Notes: a model not told the origin generated them from the sequence alone. A stretch of 22,775 bases of DNA from Nitrososphaerales archaeon (GCA_030039515.1 JASHVT010000151.1:1-22775); one strand, 5' to 3'. Positions 7,638 to 14,738 are shown, counted from the stretch's first letter. Made by a program: numbers and translations.

Positions 7638-8432
7638 TCAGGGCCGCCTTCCCTGCCCTCTTCCTGCCATGCTCTCTTCGAACGCCCCGACGTCGGCATA
7701 GTAGCCGCTGACCGTTCCTTGGGCGGCCTGGCTGGTGTACATCTCAGGGACAGGGTTGTCGATGAGCCCGACTATCTTCTCTGCGACCTCATCCGCTGAC
7801 TCGACCCTGGCCTGGCCAAGGGATCCTCCCGCCCTGACAGGAAGGCCGGGGCCCGCGATCTCGTGGAAGGGCGTGTCGACGATGCCAGGCATGACGACGG
7901 ACACCATTATTCCGGGATATCTCTGCCTGAGGTCCACCCTGGCGTTCGAGCTGAGGATGTTGACCGCGCTCTTCGAGGCGCTGTAGATCGAGCGGTACGT
8001 CGTGAAGGGCACCCTTCCCAACATGGACGACACGTTGATGATGTGGCCCCTTCCCCTTTCCTCGAAGTGCGGGAGGATCGCCTGCATCCCGTACACCACT
8101 GACATGAGGACGACGTCGATCGTGCTCCTGATGTCCTCGTCCGTCAGCTCCTCGACGCGCTTGTTGATCCCCCTGCCCGCGTTGTTGACCCAGACATCTA
8201 CGCGTCCATATCTCTCGAGCGCCCGGTCTCTGAGACGCTCGACCTCCGCCCTCTTCGTCACATCGGTGGCCACGGCCAAGGCGTCGGTCTTGGACTCCAA
8301 CGCGACCCTGTCCAACAGCTCTTTCCTCCGCGCCGCGAGGACGAGCTTGTCTCGCCTAGCCCCCAGCTTCTTTGCCAGGGCCGCGCCGATGCCGCTGCTC
8401 GCGCCTGTGATGACGACGACTCTCTCGGTCAC
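7638..8432 (-). CDS. Short-chain dehydrogenase/reductase (classical SDR)
   Basis: A 264-residue classical SDR with all family marks: the NAD(P)-binding TGASSGIG (9-16), basic AARR after the second strand (33-36, favouring NADPH), DVTK (57-60), NNAG (83-86), the catalytic Ser pair INVSS (132-136) and YSASK (150-154). The C-terminal part (MPGIVDTPFHE, 181-191) is the usual substrate-lid start. The substrate is not predictable; the wording resembles SDRs acting on general alcohols or ketones. The start is GTG 8432. The weak element gataggac (minus strand, near 8459) sits about 27 bases upstream, so it may have its own promoter or be read from the SRPBCC gene 58 bases upstream. Confidence 0.9.
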   Translation of the reverse strand: MTERVVVITGASSGIGAALAKKLGARRDKLVLAARRKELLDRVALESKTDALAVATDVTKRAEVERLRDRALERYGRVDVWVNNAGRGINKRVEELTDEDIRSTIDVVLMSVVYGMQAILPHFEERGRGHIINVSSMLGRVPFTTYRSIYSASKSAVNILSSNARVDLRQRYPGIMVSVVMPGIVDTPFHEIAGPGLPVRAGGSLGQARVESADEVAEKIVGLIDNPVPEMYTSQAAQGTVSGYYADVGAFEESMAGRGQGRRP

Positions 8433-8490
8433 GAAACCCCGCCTCTGACGCCTGTCCTATCTGGAGCGTACATTCGAACTGTCGCCAGGG

Positions 8491-8943
8491 CTACGGGTCG
8501 TCGTGCTTCGACCTCAGGTCTTCGCCGTTCGCCACGACCGACTTCAGGTTGGTCATGAAGTACGCCCACCCCGCCTGGACTGCACCGTAGAGCCAGCGCC
8601 AGTCGTCTCCATCTTCGAAGCCGACGTGCTTTATGCTGACGACCGTGCCCTTCCCTTTCTTTGCAAACGTGAAGGTCACCTTCGTGCGGTACTCCTTCCC
8701 CTTGACGACGTTGGGCCATGTCATCACCAGAGACTTGTCCGGCACGACCTTCTCCACGACCCCCGTTTGGCTCGAGCCTGGGGACCAGGTGAACTTGTAC
8801 TTGGACCCGGCCTTCGGCGTTATCTCGGCGTCGCTCAGGAACCACTTGACCAGCTTCTTGCGGCTCGTGAAATACTTGAACATCTTCTCCGGCGAGGAGT
8901 CGAAGTAGTACGCCTGTTCGATCGTATGCGACGTCGAGCCCAC
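8491..8943 (-). CDS. SRPBCC/AHSA1-domain protein
   Basis: A 150-residue single-domain protein of the AHSA1 (activator of Hsp90 ATPase-like) branch of SRPBCC folds: IEQAYYFDSSPEKMFKYFTS opens the barrel, then KKLVKWFLSDAEITPKAGSKYKF, the edge strands GVVEKVVPDKSLVMTW and RTKVTFTF, and a closing helix rich in Trp and Tyr (DWRWLYGAVQAGWAYFMTNLK). Such bacterial and archaeal proteins bind hydrophobic ligands; activating Hsp90 is unlikely, since archaea commonly lack Hsp90. The start is GTG 8943, 26 bases from a good TATA box. The SDR lies downstream on the same strand; co-function with it is a guess. Confidence 0.82.
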   Translation of the reverse strand: MGSTSHTIEQAYYFDSSPEKMFKYFTSRKKLVKWFLSDAEITPKAGSKYKFTWSPGSSQTGVVEKVVPDKSLVMTWPNVVKGKEYRTKVTFTFAKKGKGTVVSIKHVGFEDGDDWRWLYGAVQAGWAYFMTNLKSVVANGEDLRSKHDDP

Positions 8944-8964
8944 GGCTGGTCTGCCGATGTCATT

Positions 8965-8974
8965 CGATATAAAC
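8965..8974 (-). promoter_or_regulatory. TATA box of the AHSA1-like gene
   Basis: The minus strand reads gtttatatcg, centred 26 bases before GTG 8943. It is one of the clearest TATA boxes in the window and supports a leaderless GTG start. Confidence 0.6.
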
Positions 8975-9041
8975 GAGGCTGCTCCTCGCAGCCTCTCGGC
9001 GGCCGTCCTCTCACGAGATAGCTTATCTGTCCCCCGAGCCG

Positions 9042-9476
9042 ATGAATGTGAAGTTGCGGTTCGCGAAGCTCAGCGAGAGAGACAGGGCGCTCGTGGCCCG
9101 GGCTACAGCACTGCTGAAGACGGGCGAGTCAGAGATCTCCAGCGTCTCGGCGGGTCTTAGGACGCGGAACGACAGGGAGTACCACGGCCTGTGCGTAGAT
9201 CCCGCAAGCACCACCGAGGGGATGTGCGCCGAGTTCTCTGCGATCGGGGCGATGGTCACGGGAGGCGACAGGAAGATCGACACAATGGTAGCGATAACCC
9301 GAAAGGGGCGCCCTGCCTATCGTGTGTTGCCGCCTTGCGGGAGGTGCAGGGAACTGGCGAGAGGACTCGGGAACCCATACATCATCGTCCAGCGCCCAGG
9401 GGCGGACGGCGAAAGCTTGACAAAGGTGAAACTCTCCGAACTCATGCCGATTGACTGGAGCTCCAGGTCGAAGTAG
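9042..9476 (+). CDS. Cytidine-deaminase-fold protein (blasticidin-S-deaminase-like subgroup)
   Basis: A 144-residue zinc-dependent deaminase. MCAEFSAIGAM (61-71) carries zinc ligand Cys62 and proton-shuttle Glu64, and LPPCGRCREL (96-105) carries zinc ligands Cys99 and Cys102. The short C-A-E form with PCGxCR is typical of the cytidine deaminase family rather than the tRNA adenosine or dCMP deaminases. The usual N-terminal YSxFxVGAA box is replaced by SSVSAGLRTRNDREYHGL, as in the broader blasticidin-deaminase-like subgroup, so cytidine is not certain as substrate. ATG 9042 is preceded by agatagcttatct (9016-9028), a small inverted repeat overlapping a TATA-like box at an unusually short distance; TTG 9054 is a possible alternative. 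A membrane protein gene starts directly after the stop. Confidence 0.83.
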   Translation: MNVKLRFAKLSERDRALVARATALLKTGESEISSVSAGLRTRNDREYHGLCVDPASTTEGMCAEFSAIGAMVTGGDRKIDTMVAITRKGRPAYRVLPPCGRCRELARGLGNPYIIVQRPGADGESLTKVKLSELMPIDWSSRSK

Positions 9477-9848
9477 ATGACCCGAACGCGCCTGTCCGAG
9501 AATCCTGCGAGACAAAGCGGCGAAGGCTCGGGCGCCCTCGGAGTCCAGGGAGACGCTTCGGAAGGAGCGGCCCCCGAAGACAGGCGGATGAGCAGTCCCC
9601 TTCTGTGGGGATTTCTCACGACTTCCTTTCTCGGGGTGCTAGGGTGGTTCGGCCTTCTCTTCGGCGTCTGGCAGCTCCTTTGGCTCCCGCTGGTTTCTCC
9701 TTTGATAGGGATAGTCTACTGCATCACAGTCGTCCACAGCACAAGGGGCCTTGACCGGTTCTTGGCGGGGTTTGCCATATGTCTGGTAGCCATCATAGTG
9801 ATCGGAACGCTCCTCGTCATTGCCGTCTACCAAGGCGCGCTGGTCTGA
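9477..9848 (+). CDS. Small integral membrane protein, function unknown
   Basis: A 123-residue protein with a polar, low-complexity first 37 residues, then about three membrane segments (about 42-64, 66-87, 96-119). The loop between the second and third segments (STRGLDR) is short and basic. No family was recognised. ATG 9477 abuts the deaminase stop codon (TAG-ATG), which points to co-transcription. ATG 9588 (residue 38) would give an 86-residue protein that is almost all membrane and is equally possible; neither has a clear ribosome-binding site. The polar N-terminus could therefore be untranslated spacer. Confidence 0.55.
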   Translation: MTRTRLSENPARQSGEGSGALGVQGDASEGAAPEDRRMSSPLLWGFLTTSFLGVLGWFGLLFGVWQLLWLPLVSPLIGIVYCITVVHSTRGLDRFLAGFAICLVAIIVIGTLLVIAVYQGALV

Positions 9849-9857
9849 GGATCAACC

Positions 9858-9901
9858 GCCATGCTGGTCCCACGAGCCGAACGTGGTAACTCCCGCATGG
9901 C
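9858..9901. repeat. Nested double inverted repeat between two genes
   Basis: An outer perfect 7-base stem (gccatgc 9858-9864 with gcatggc 9895-9901) encloses an inner 5-base stem (ccacg 9870-9874 with cgtgg 9882-9886). It begins 10 bases after the membrane protein stop and ends before the promoter of the winged-helix gene. It could end the upstream transcript, though no T-run follows, or bind a regulator. Confidence 0.4.
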
Positions 9902-9919
9902 AGTTTGCAAATAATGTAT

Positions 9920-9951
9920 TGTCTGGTAACAATCTATATATTTCTCAGACA
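9920..9951 (+). promoter_or_regulatory. TATA box flanked by an inverted repeat, promoter of the winged-helix gene
   Basis: The TATA box tctatatatttc (9933-9944) is centred about 31 bases before ATG 9969. It is bracketed by tgtctg (9920-9925) and cagaca (9946-9951), exact reverse complements with a 20-base gap. A dimer of the winged-helix protein encoded just downstream could bind both arms and block TBP, a common autoregulation plan for small archaeal regulators; the link is inferred. Confidence 0.5.
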
Positions 9952-9968
9952 GCTATTACAGCGCTGCC

Positions 9969-10232
9969 ATGCCGGGAAGTGGGGTAGCCGACTTCGTGGC
10001 GAGGAGCGAAGTGAGAGTCGAGATACTCTCCACGTTGACGAGAGGGCCGAAGACGCCGACGGAGCTGGCATCGCTCCACAGTGAACACGTCAGTCACATC
10101 AGCAGGGCGCTGGCGGAACTGAAGGCGCAGGGCTTGGTGGAGCCGACGCAAGAGACCTCTCACAGGAAGCCGTACAGGGCGACCCAGAGGGGACTGGAGC
10201 TGAGCATGACGCTCATGCGCCTCGCGAAGTAA
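9969..10232 (+). CDS. Small winged helix-turn-helix transcriptional regulator
   Basis: An 87-residue single-domain DNA-binding protein. RVEILSTLTRGPKTPTELASL forms the first helices, HVSHISRALAELKAQGLVEPT gives the recognition helix and following turn, and SHRKPYRATQRGLELSMTLM forms the wing and a C-terminal helix. This is the ArsR/MarR-like layout common in archaea. No metal-binding cysteines and no effector domain are present, so it probably senses through a partner or acts as a plain repressor. It has its own promoter with an inverted repeat around the TATA box, suggesting autoregulation. Neighbours on both sides have separate promoters or opposite strand, so its targets cannot be named. 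Confidence 0.82.
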   Translation: MPGSGVADFVARSEVRVEILSTLTRGPKTPTELASLHSEHVSHISRALAELKAQGLVEPTQETSHRKPYRATQRGLELSMTLMRLAK

Positions 10233-10267
10233 GAACAGATCAAGGCGTGCCTGTGTAGTCATCTTTT

Positions 10268-10561
10268 CTAACTCGTGTCTGTCGGCGTTCCCGATGTCCT
10301 TCTGATTTCATCATGGCCCATGGTCTGTCTAAGATCGACAAGCCCTTCTGGAAACGCAGCCGACACGTCCAGGGCTTGGGCCGTTTTCGCATGCGCGAGG
10401 CGCCTCCCTTCAAAGGACTTGCAAGACGACTGTAGGAACACGTACGCGCCGTAGTTCATGCAGACTTCCTGCCGCTCGAACACTGCAGCGTGGGCACAGC
10501 GCCAGCATAGCGGCTGGTCAAGTCCGAAGGCCGCGCGTCTTACGAAGTCGGGAGGGGGCAC
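10268..10561 (-). CDS. Putative small four-cysteine protein, function unknown
   Basis: A 97-residue reading frame just after the SIS-domain gene. Cysteines at 19, 22, 34 and 47 (C-x2-C-x11-C-x12-C, in PLCWRCAHAAVFERQEVC and the following segment) could hold a zinc ion or an iron-sulfur cluster; the spacing matches no family I can name. The C-terminal half is polar and probably disordered. Support for a real gene is a TATA box (gtatattc, minus strand, 10584-10591) 26 bases before GTG 10561, the same spacing as in other genes here. The frame stays open far upstream into the SIS gene, but that part is antisense-like filler. It ends a few bases from the T-rich end of the winged-helix gene. Confidence 0.5.
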   Translation of the reverse strand: MPPPDFVRRAAFGLDQPLCWRCAHAAVFERQEVCMNYGAYVFLQSSCKSFEGRRLAHAKTAQALDVSAAFPEGLVDLRQTMGHDEIRRTSGTPTDTS

Positions 10562-10583
10562 GTCCACCGGCCCGGGGGACGGA

Positions 10584-10591
10584 GAATATAC
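10584..10591 (-). promoter_or_regulatory. TATA-like box of the four-cysteine protein gene
   Basis: The minus strand reads gtatattc, centred 26.5 bases before GTG 10561 and about 20 bases before GTG 10567, favouring the former as a leaderless start. Confidence 0.45.
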
Positions 10592-10650
10592 GATAGGAAG
10601 AGGATGCGCAGCTCCACTCCGGGGGGGCTCTTCGGAAGTGACCGCGAGTG

Positions 10651-11595
10651 TCAGTAGATCCTGGAGTCGCTTATAGCGAGCCTGCCCTTGTTTGCCAGAA
10701 AGGTGGGCCCGGAGAGCCCCAGCTCCTCGGCCCTTCTGAGGACCGCAAGCTGCGAAGTGAAGATGGCATGGAACAGCTTCTCGCAGTCCGACCTCCCTCG
10801 CGACGGTACCTGCCTGGCTTGGTACCCCCTCTGAGACAGCGCCTCCCGCAGCTTCAGGCCGGCGCCTTCCGGGTCGAAGCACGAAAATATGTTGACCGAG
10901 TCGGACTCGCCCAGAGAGAAGAGCTCTAGATGACTGAATTCTTCCAGAAGTTCGCCTTGGGCCTTCGCCCCCAGGAACTCGTAGACCTTAGCAGCCGAAT
11001 AGACCGTGATCGCATGCGCGGACGCGTTCCCGAGGAAATATGTCATCCCTTTCGAGAACACCATCTCCAGCGAGTCCTTCTCGGCTCTGTGCATCGCTCC
11101 TTCGAAGTCGCATCCTCCGGCATTGGCAGAAATGTTCAGGACAGCGAGCGCCGACAGGCTGAACGACATGAGACCGGGAGACCTAGGGGCCGGTCTGACT
11201 GGAAGCTTGACCGCGTGGTCGGTCAACTCGGAGAGCCGGTTCGTGCCCTCGGACGTGATGGCTGTCGTGGACTTCGCCAGTCTCCGGACCCGTGCCGCGG
11301 CCTCGACATTGGCTGCCGTCCTCCCAGAGACCGAAATGAAGAACACCTCTCTGCCTGCAGCGATCTCGGGATAGGCGACCAGGACGTACGGGTCTAGCGC
11401 GATGCAGCCCGCCCTCGACGCATAGAAGGCAACGAGCGCAGCAGCGTAGGAGTCCCCCGCGCCGACGAAGACCGAGCCCTTCGAAGCGCTCGGGAACCCC
11501 GACTTGCCAAAAGCCTCGAGCGCCTTGGGTTGACCTCTGATCTCCTCCGCTGCGGCCCTGAGTCGCCCCGAGTGCTTCAGCCTTCCCCTGCTCAT
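10651..11595 (-). CDS. Double SIS-domain protein (sugar-phosphate isomerase/aminotransferase-like)
   Basis: A 314-residue protein with two SIS (sugar isomerase) folds. The first (about 36-135) has FVGAGDSYAAA (43-53) and ISVSGRTAANVEAA (87-100), the phosphosugar-binding loops. The second (about 180-300) has YFLGNASAHA (186-195) and GELLEEFSHLELF (214-226), resembling the isomerase half of GlmS, where Glu residues of this segment open the sugar ring. There is no glutaminase domain, so it would act as an isomerase or deaminase on a phosphosugar, or as a sensor of one. ATG 11595 is preferred over ATG 11607 because the A/T-rich cccaaatacc (minus strand, about 11614-11624) then lies about 25 bases upstream. 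The exact substrate is not predictable. Confidence 0.8.
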   Translation of the reverse strand: MSRGRLKHSGRLRAAAEEIRGQPKALEAFGKSGFPSASKGSVFVGAGDSYAAALVAFYASRAGCIALDPYVLVAYPEIAAGREVFFISVSGRTAANVEAAARVRRLAKSTTAITSEGTNRLSELTDHAVKLPVRPAPRSPGLMSFSLSALAVLNISANAGGCDFEGAMHRAEKDSLEMVFSKGMTYFLGNASAHAITVYSAAKVYEFLGAKAQGELLEEFSHLELFSLGESDSVNIFSCFDPEGAGLKLREALSQRGYQARQVPSRGRSDCEKLFHAIFTSQLAVLRRAEELGLSGPTFLANKGRLAISDSRIY

Positions 11596-11676
11596 CCTTC
11601 CTGTCATGGACTCACAGGTATTTGGGCAGACGTGCCGAAGTGAAAGGCCTTTCCAGGTCGAGGGTGCTCTACGGTC

Positions 11677-12063
11677 TCACATCGACTGGTCCGCGCCAGC
11701 CTTGAAGTCCTTCAGGAACTTCGCAAGCGCGGCGAGCGCACCGTTGTTCTCGGCCCGTCTAAGTCTGACGCTGTAGTTCTGAGTCCCGATCTTCACAGGC
11801 ACCTGCGCCTGGTAGGGTATCTTCGTGAACATCACTGAAGCGTAGTGGACCCGCCCTTCAAGGTTCTCCTTGACAACGTCTTCGGTCGGGGGCATGGCGG
11901 CCACGACGAACGCTATCCCGTCGACCCAGTTGATTGAAGGCTCCGCGTGCGCCGGGCTCGACAGGGCCTGTCTTACCATGTCTTCGAAGAGAACGTGACT
12001 CTCCTGCTCGATGACCTCGTGGACGACGATCTCTCTGTATGGCGAATACGCGACCCTCACCAC
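11677..12063 (-). CDS. Conserved-looking hypothetical protein
   Basis: A 128-residue protein I do not recognise. It has an even mix of predicted strands and helices, one tryptophan (NWVDGIAFVVAAMPP, about 45-59), a central basic strand pair (KIPYQAQVPVKIG and YSVRLRRAENN) and a closing amphipathic helix (ALAALAKFLKDFKAG). No cysteines, no membrane segment and no signal peptide, so it is a soluble cytoplasmic protein. The start is GTG 12063 (GTG 12060 also possible); the sequence ggaggagg (minus strand, about 12074-12081) lies 10 bases upstream and would be a strong Shine-Dalgarno motif, unusual here because most neighbours appear leaderless. It is divergent from the YgjP-like gene. Confidence 0.6.
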   Translation of the reverse strand: MVRVAYSPYREIVVHEVIEQESHVLFEDMVRQALSSPAHAEPSINWVDGIAFVVAAMPPTEDVVKENLEGRVHYASVMFTKIPYQAQVPVKIGTQNYSVRLRRAENNGALAALAKFLKDFKAGADQSM

Positions 12064-12134
12064 GCTCTGCTTTCCTCCTCCACGCCGGCGTACATACGCG
12101 ATTTAAGCTCCAAGACGACCGCCGGACCGTGGTC

Positions 12135-12143
12135 GTTATTTAC
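12135..12143 (+). promoter_or_regulatory. TATA-like box of the YgjP-tag operon
   Basis: The sequence gttatttac is centred 29 bases before GTG 12168, supporting that codon over the far-upstream ATG 12039, which overlaps the divergent gene. Confidence 0.45.
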
Positions 12144-12167
12144 GCGCCTGCTCTCCCGCGAAGAGAC

Positions 12168-12854
12168 GTGCCGTCGTTTTCTATCCGAGGCAGGACGATC
12201 GAGTACGAAGTCCTTGAGGGAAGGAGCCGACGGTATACGCACTTCCGCTTTAGGCCCGACCTCACACTCGAGGTCGTAGTCCCGAGGGGGAGGAAGGTCA
12301 ACGTCGAAACCGAGATCAAGTCGAGGAGCGACTGGATACTCAGCGAGTCGGCTCGAGTCGCGAGCATGAAGACAGTCTTGGGTGAGGACCACGTCATCTT
12401 CGAGGGGAGGGTCCACAACGTCGTCTTCGTCCAGAGCATGACCGAGGAGCTGAAACGCGACCCATACCAGGTGACGGTCCTTGCCTCTGACAGGCGGAGG
12501 GTCAGGGAGCTGACACGCAGGTGGTTCCTCCGAGAGTCCTCGGCTTACGTCGTCAGGAGAGTCGCCGAGTTGTCGCCCGCCGTTGGGGTGCGCGCCAGCA
12601 GAGTCGACGTCAGGGAGATAGGAGTTTGGGGGTATTGCACCAGAGAGGGACGGCTCACCTTCAGCTGGCAGCTGGCCGCGCTTCCGGAAAGGCTGAGAGA
12701 CTATGTCGTCTTCCACGAGCTTACCCATCTTTCGGTCTTCAACCACTCTCCCGAGTTCAAGAGAAGACTGGGCCGAGTGTGTCCGGACTACAGGGACCGA
12801 GAAGCGGAGCTCGACGCTTACCTGCCCTACAGCAGACTCAACCCGCCGGGATAG
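12168..12854 (+). CDS. YgjP-like (DUF45/WLM-related) zinc metallopeptidase
   Basis: A 228-residue protein. The N-terminal part (about 1-70) is a beta-rich domain starting VPSFSIRGRTIEYEV with LTLEVVVPRGRKV, typical for the YgjP/DUF45 group. The C-terminal zincin carries FHELTHLSVFNHSPEF: His183, Glu184 and His187 of HExxH, with His193 as likely third zinc ligand. RVCPDYRDREAELD follows, as in the family. Related zincins (WLM, SprT) cut proteins crosslinked to DNA; YgjP itself has no settled role. GTG 12168 was chosen because homology begins there and a TATA-like box lies 29 bases upstream. The gene for 3-methyladenine DNA glycosylase starts 4 bases after the stop, so the two are co-transcribed, which hints at a DNA-damage role. 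Confidence 0.85.
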   Translation: MPSFSIRGRTIEYEVLEGRSRRYTHFRFRPDLTLEVVVPRGRKVNVETEIKSRSDWILSESARVASMKTVLGEDHVIFEGRVHNVVFVQSMTEELKRDPYQVTVLASDRRRVRELTRRWFLRESSAYVVRRVAELSPAVGVRASRVDVREIGVWGYCTREGRLTFSWQLAALPERLRDYVVFHELTHLSVFNHSPEFKRRLGRVCPDYRDREAELDAYLPYSRLNPPG

Positions 12855-12858
12855 AGAG

Positions 12859-13431
12859 ATGGCTAGAGAAAGGAGACGGTGCGACTGGGCGGACATCGAG
12901 GACCCTCTGTACCTGGCGTACCATGACGAGGAGTGGGGCGTCCCGGTCCACGAGGACAGACGGATCTTCGAGTTTCTGGTGCTCGAGGCGGCCCAGGCCG
13001 GCCTCAGCTGGCGCACGGTCCTCCACAAGCGCGACAGTTTCAGGCGGGCGTTCGACGGATTCGACCCAGAGAGGGTCGCCCGCTACGACGAGGACAAGGT
13101 GAAGCAACTGCTCGCAGACCCTGGCATCATCAGAAATGAGCAGAAGATCAGGGCGGCGGTGAAGAACGCAGGGGCCTTCCTGAAGGTCCAGGAGGAGCTC
13201 GGGAGCTTCGACTCGTACGTCTGGAAGTTCGTGGGAGGTCTGCCGAAGACCAACCGCTGGAAGCAGCTGAGACAGATACCGGCCTTCACCGACGAGTCGG
13301 CACGACTGAGCGGCGACTTGGCGCGGCGGGGGTTCAGCTTCGTCGGTCCTACGATCTGCTACTCGCACATGCAGGCGACGGGGATGGTCAACGACCATCT
13401 GACATACTGCTTCCGACACTCCGAAGTGTGA
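12859..13431 (+). CDS. tag: DNA-3-methyladenine glycosylase I
   Basis: A 190-residue enzyme, the usual Tag length, that removes 3-methyladenine from alkylated DNA as the first step of base-excision repair. The family text runs the full length: RCDWADIEDPLYLAYHDEEWG (7-27), LVLEAAQAGLSW (40-51, with the substrate-pocket Glu43), DPGIIRN, FVGPTICYSHMQATG and MVNDHLTYCFRH. The zinc-snap ligands are all present: Cys8, His22, His180 and Cys184. ATG 12859 was chosen because the frame upstream overlaps the YgjP-like gene and Cys8 is near the N-terminus as in E. coli Tag. It lies 4 bases after the YgjP-like stop and has no promoter of its own. Confidence 0.95.
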   Translation: MARERRRCDWADIEDPLYLAYHDEEWGVPVHEDRRIFEFLVLEAAQAGLSWRTVLHKRDSFRRAFDGFDPERVARYDEDKVKQLLADPGIIRNEQKIRAAVKNAGAFLKVQEELGSFDSYVWKFVGGLPKTNRWKQLRQIPAFTDESARLSGDLARRGFSFVGPTICYSHMQATGMVNDHLTYCFRHSEV

Positions 13432-13448
13432 CCTCGACTCTGGCCGAC

Positions 13449-13652
13449 CTAGGCGTCGGGTCCGGGGCTGCCAAGCGCTGCGGCTTTCTTCCGTCCTCCG
13501 AACTTCCTCCTGTTCCACACCGTGACCGCAAGCCAAGCTAAGAACACCCCGAATATCACATAGGGATTCGTGAAGAAGCCGAAGTAGATGAACGCGATCA
13601 CCAGGGCGGCGACTACGGGCACCACCACGACCATCTTCTGCTTGGGCGTCAA
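13449..13652 (-). CDS. Small membrane protein with two membrane helices
   Basis: A 67-residue protein: a short basic N-terminus, helix one (about 7-25, MVVVVPVVAALVIAFIYFG), a loop containing TNP, helix two (about 32-47, VIFGVFLAWLAVTVWN) and a basic tail (RRKFGGRKK). By the positive-inside rule both ends would face the cytoplasm. No family recognised. The start is TTG 13652, supported by a TATA-like box (cttatcta, minus strand) 27 bases upstream; ATG 13634 (residue 7) would cut into the first helix. It is a single-gene unit divergent from the aldo/keto reductase. Confidence 0.6.
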   Translation of the reverse strand: MTPKQKMVVVVPVVAALVIAFIYFGFFTNPYVIFGVFLAWLAVTVWNRRKFGGRKKAAALGSPGPDA

Positions 13653-13675
13653 CCAGAAAACCGGAGATGCCGGCG

Positions 13676-13683
13676 TAGATAAG
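13676..13683 (-). promoter_or_regulatory. TATA-like box of the small membrane protein gene
   Basis: The minus strand reads cttatcta, centred 27 bases before TTG 13652. Confidence 0.5.
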
Positions 13684-13725
13684 AGTAAACGGCTCGCCCG
13701 GCGCCATAATCGGCTGGACGCAGGG

Positions 13726-13733
13726 TAATTATA
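13726..13733 (+). promoter_or_regulatory. TATA box of the aldo/keto reductase gene
   Basis: The sequence taattata is centred 28 bases before ATG 13758 with no Shine-Dalgarno motif between. Confidence 0.6.
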
Positions 13734-13757
13734 CCGTCCTCATCGCAAGCCCGCCTG

Positions 13758-14738
13758 ATGAACTACAGGAGGATGGGAAGCTCAGGTCTGAAGCTCAGCG
13801 AACTTTCGCTAGGCGCATGGGTGACATACGGAGGTCAGGTCGGCGAGGACGCGGCGACCAAGTGTATGAGCAAGGCCCGTGAGCTTGGCGTGAACTTCTT
13901 CGACAACGCCGAGGCCTATGCCCACGGCAACGCCGAGCTCGTCATGGGTAACGTGATCAAGAAGCTGGGATGGAAGCGCGAGGACATCGTGGTATCGAGC
14001 AAGGTGTTCTGGGGCGGGGAAGGTCCGAACGACGAGGGGCTTTCCCGGAAGCACGTGTCAGAGGCCTGCCGCAACTCGCTCCGCCGCCTCCAGCTCGACT
14101 ACCTCGACCTCTTCTTCTGCCACAGGCCGGACCCCACGACGCCGATAGAGGAGACGGTGCGGGCCATGGACGACCTCATCCACCAGGGGAAGGTCCTCTA
14201 CTGGGGGACCTCCATGTGGAGCAAGGACGACATCCAGGAAGCGTGCACGATCGCCAGGACGCAGGGTCTCGTCCCTCCTCAGATGGAGCAGCCTGTTTAC
14301 AACATGCTACAGCGGGACAAGGTCGAGAAGGAATACACTCGCCTCTATGCTAGCGTGGGCCTCGGCCTGACGACTTGGAGCCCCTTGGCCTCCGGCCTGC
14401 TGACGGGGAAGTACAACGAGGGCATCCCCCAAGGGTCGAGGGCGTCCATGGAGAACATGAGGTGGCTGAAGGACTCGGTCGTGACGCCCGGCAACATCGC
14501 CACCGTCAAGGAGCTCCAGCCGATCGCCAGGGACCTGGGCTGCACGATGGCACAGCTGGCACTGGCCTGGTGCCTGAGGAACAACAACGTCAGCACCGTC
14601 ATCACGGGCGCGAGCAAGCCAGAACAGGTGGAGGAGAACATGAAGTCGGCTGAGTTCGTCTCTTCCCTGGATTCCGCGGTTTCTCAGAAGATCGAGGGCA
14701 TACTCCAGAGTCGTCCGAACCTAGGCTCTGAAGACTAG
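13758..14738 (+). CDS. Aldo/keto reductase, potassium-channel beta-subunit-like subgroup
   Basis: A 326-residue TIM-barrel oxidoreductase using NADPH. The opening MNYRRMGSSGLKLSELSLGAW is typical of the Kv-beta/YghZ-like branch. The catalytic tetrad is present: Asp49 and Tyr54 in FFDNAEAYAHG, Lys82 in VVSSKVFWGG, and His122 in LDLFFCHRPD. Cofactor-binding segments near the C-terminus (WSPLASGLLTGKY, and the ITGASKPEQVEENM block) match the family. It probably reduces reactive aldehydes or ketones; no channel subunit is nearby. It is transcribed alone from a good TATA box, with a hairpin after the stop. Confidence 0.93.
   Translation: MNYRRMGSSGLKLSELSLGAWVTYGGQVGEDAATKCMSKARELGVNFFDNAEAYAHGNAELVMGNVIKKLGWKREDIVVSSKVFWGGEGPNDEGLSRKHVSEACRNSLRRLQLDYLDLFFCHRPDPTTPIEETVRAMDDLIHQGKVLYWGTSMWSKDDIQEACTIARTQGLVPPQMEQPVYNMLQRDKVEKEYTRLYASVGLGLTTWSPLASGLLTGKYNEGIPQGSRASMENMRWLKDSVVTPGNIATVKELQPIARDLGCTMAQLALAWCLRNNNVSTVITGASKPEQVEENMKSAEFVSSLDSAVSQKIEGILQSRPNLGSED

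Noticed and set aside
10562..10882. N-terminal part of the long frame ending at 10268
   Set aside because: It overlaps the C-terminus of the SIS protein on the same strand in another frame; only the part after the TATA box at about 10588 is plausible.
12039..12167. Far-upstream start of the YgjP-like gene
   Set aside because: It overlaps the divergent gene and its own promoter, and family similarity begins after 12168.
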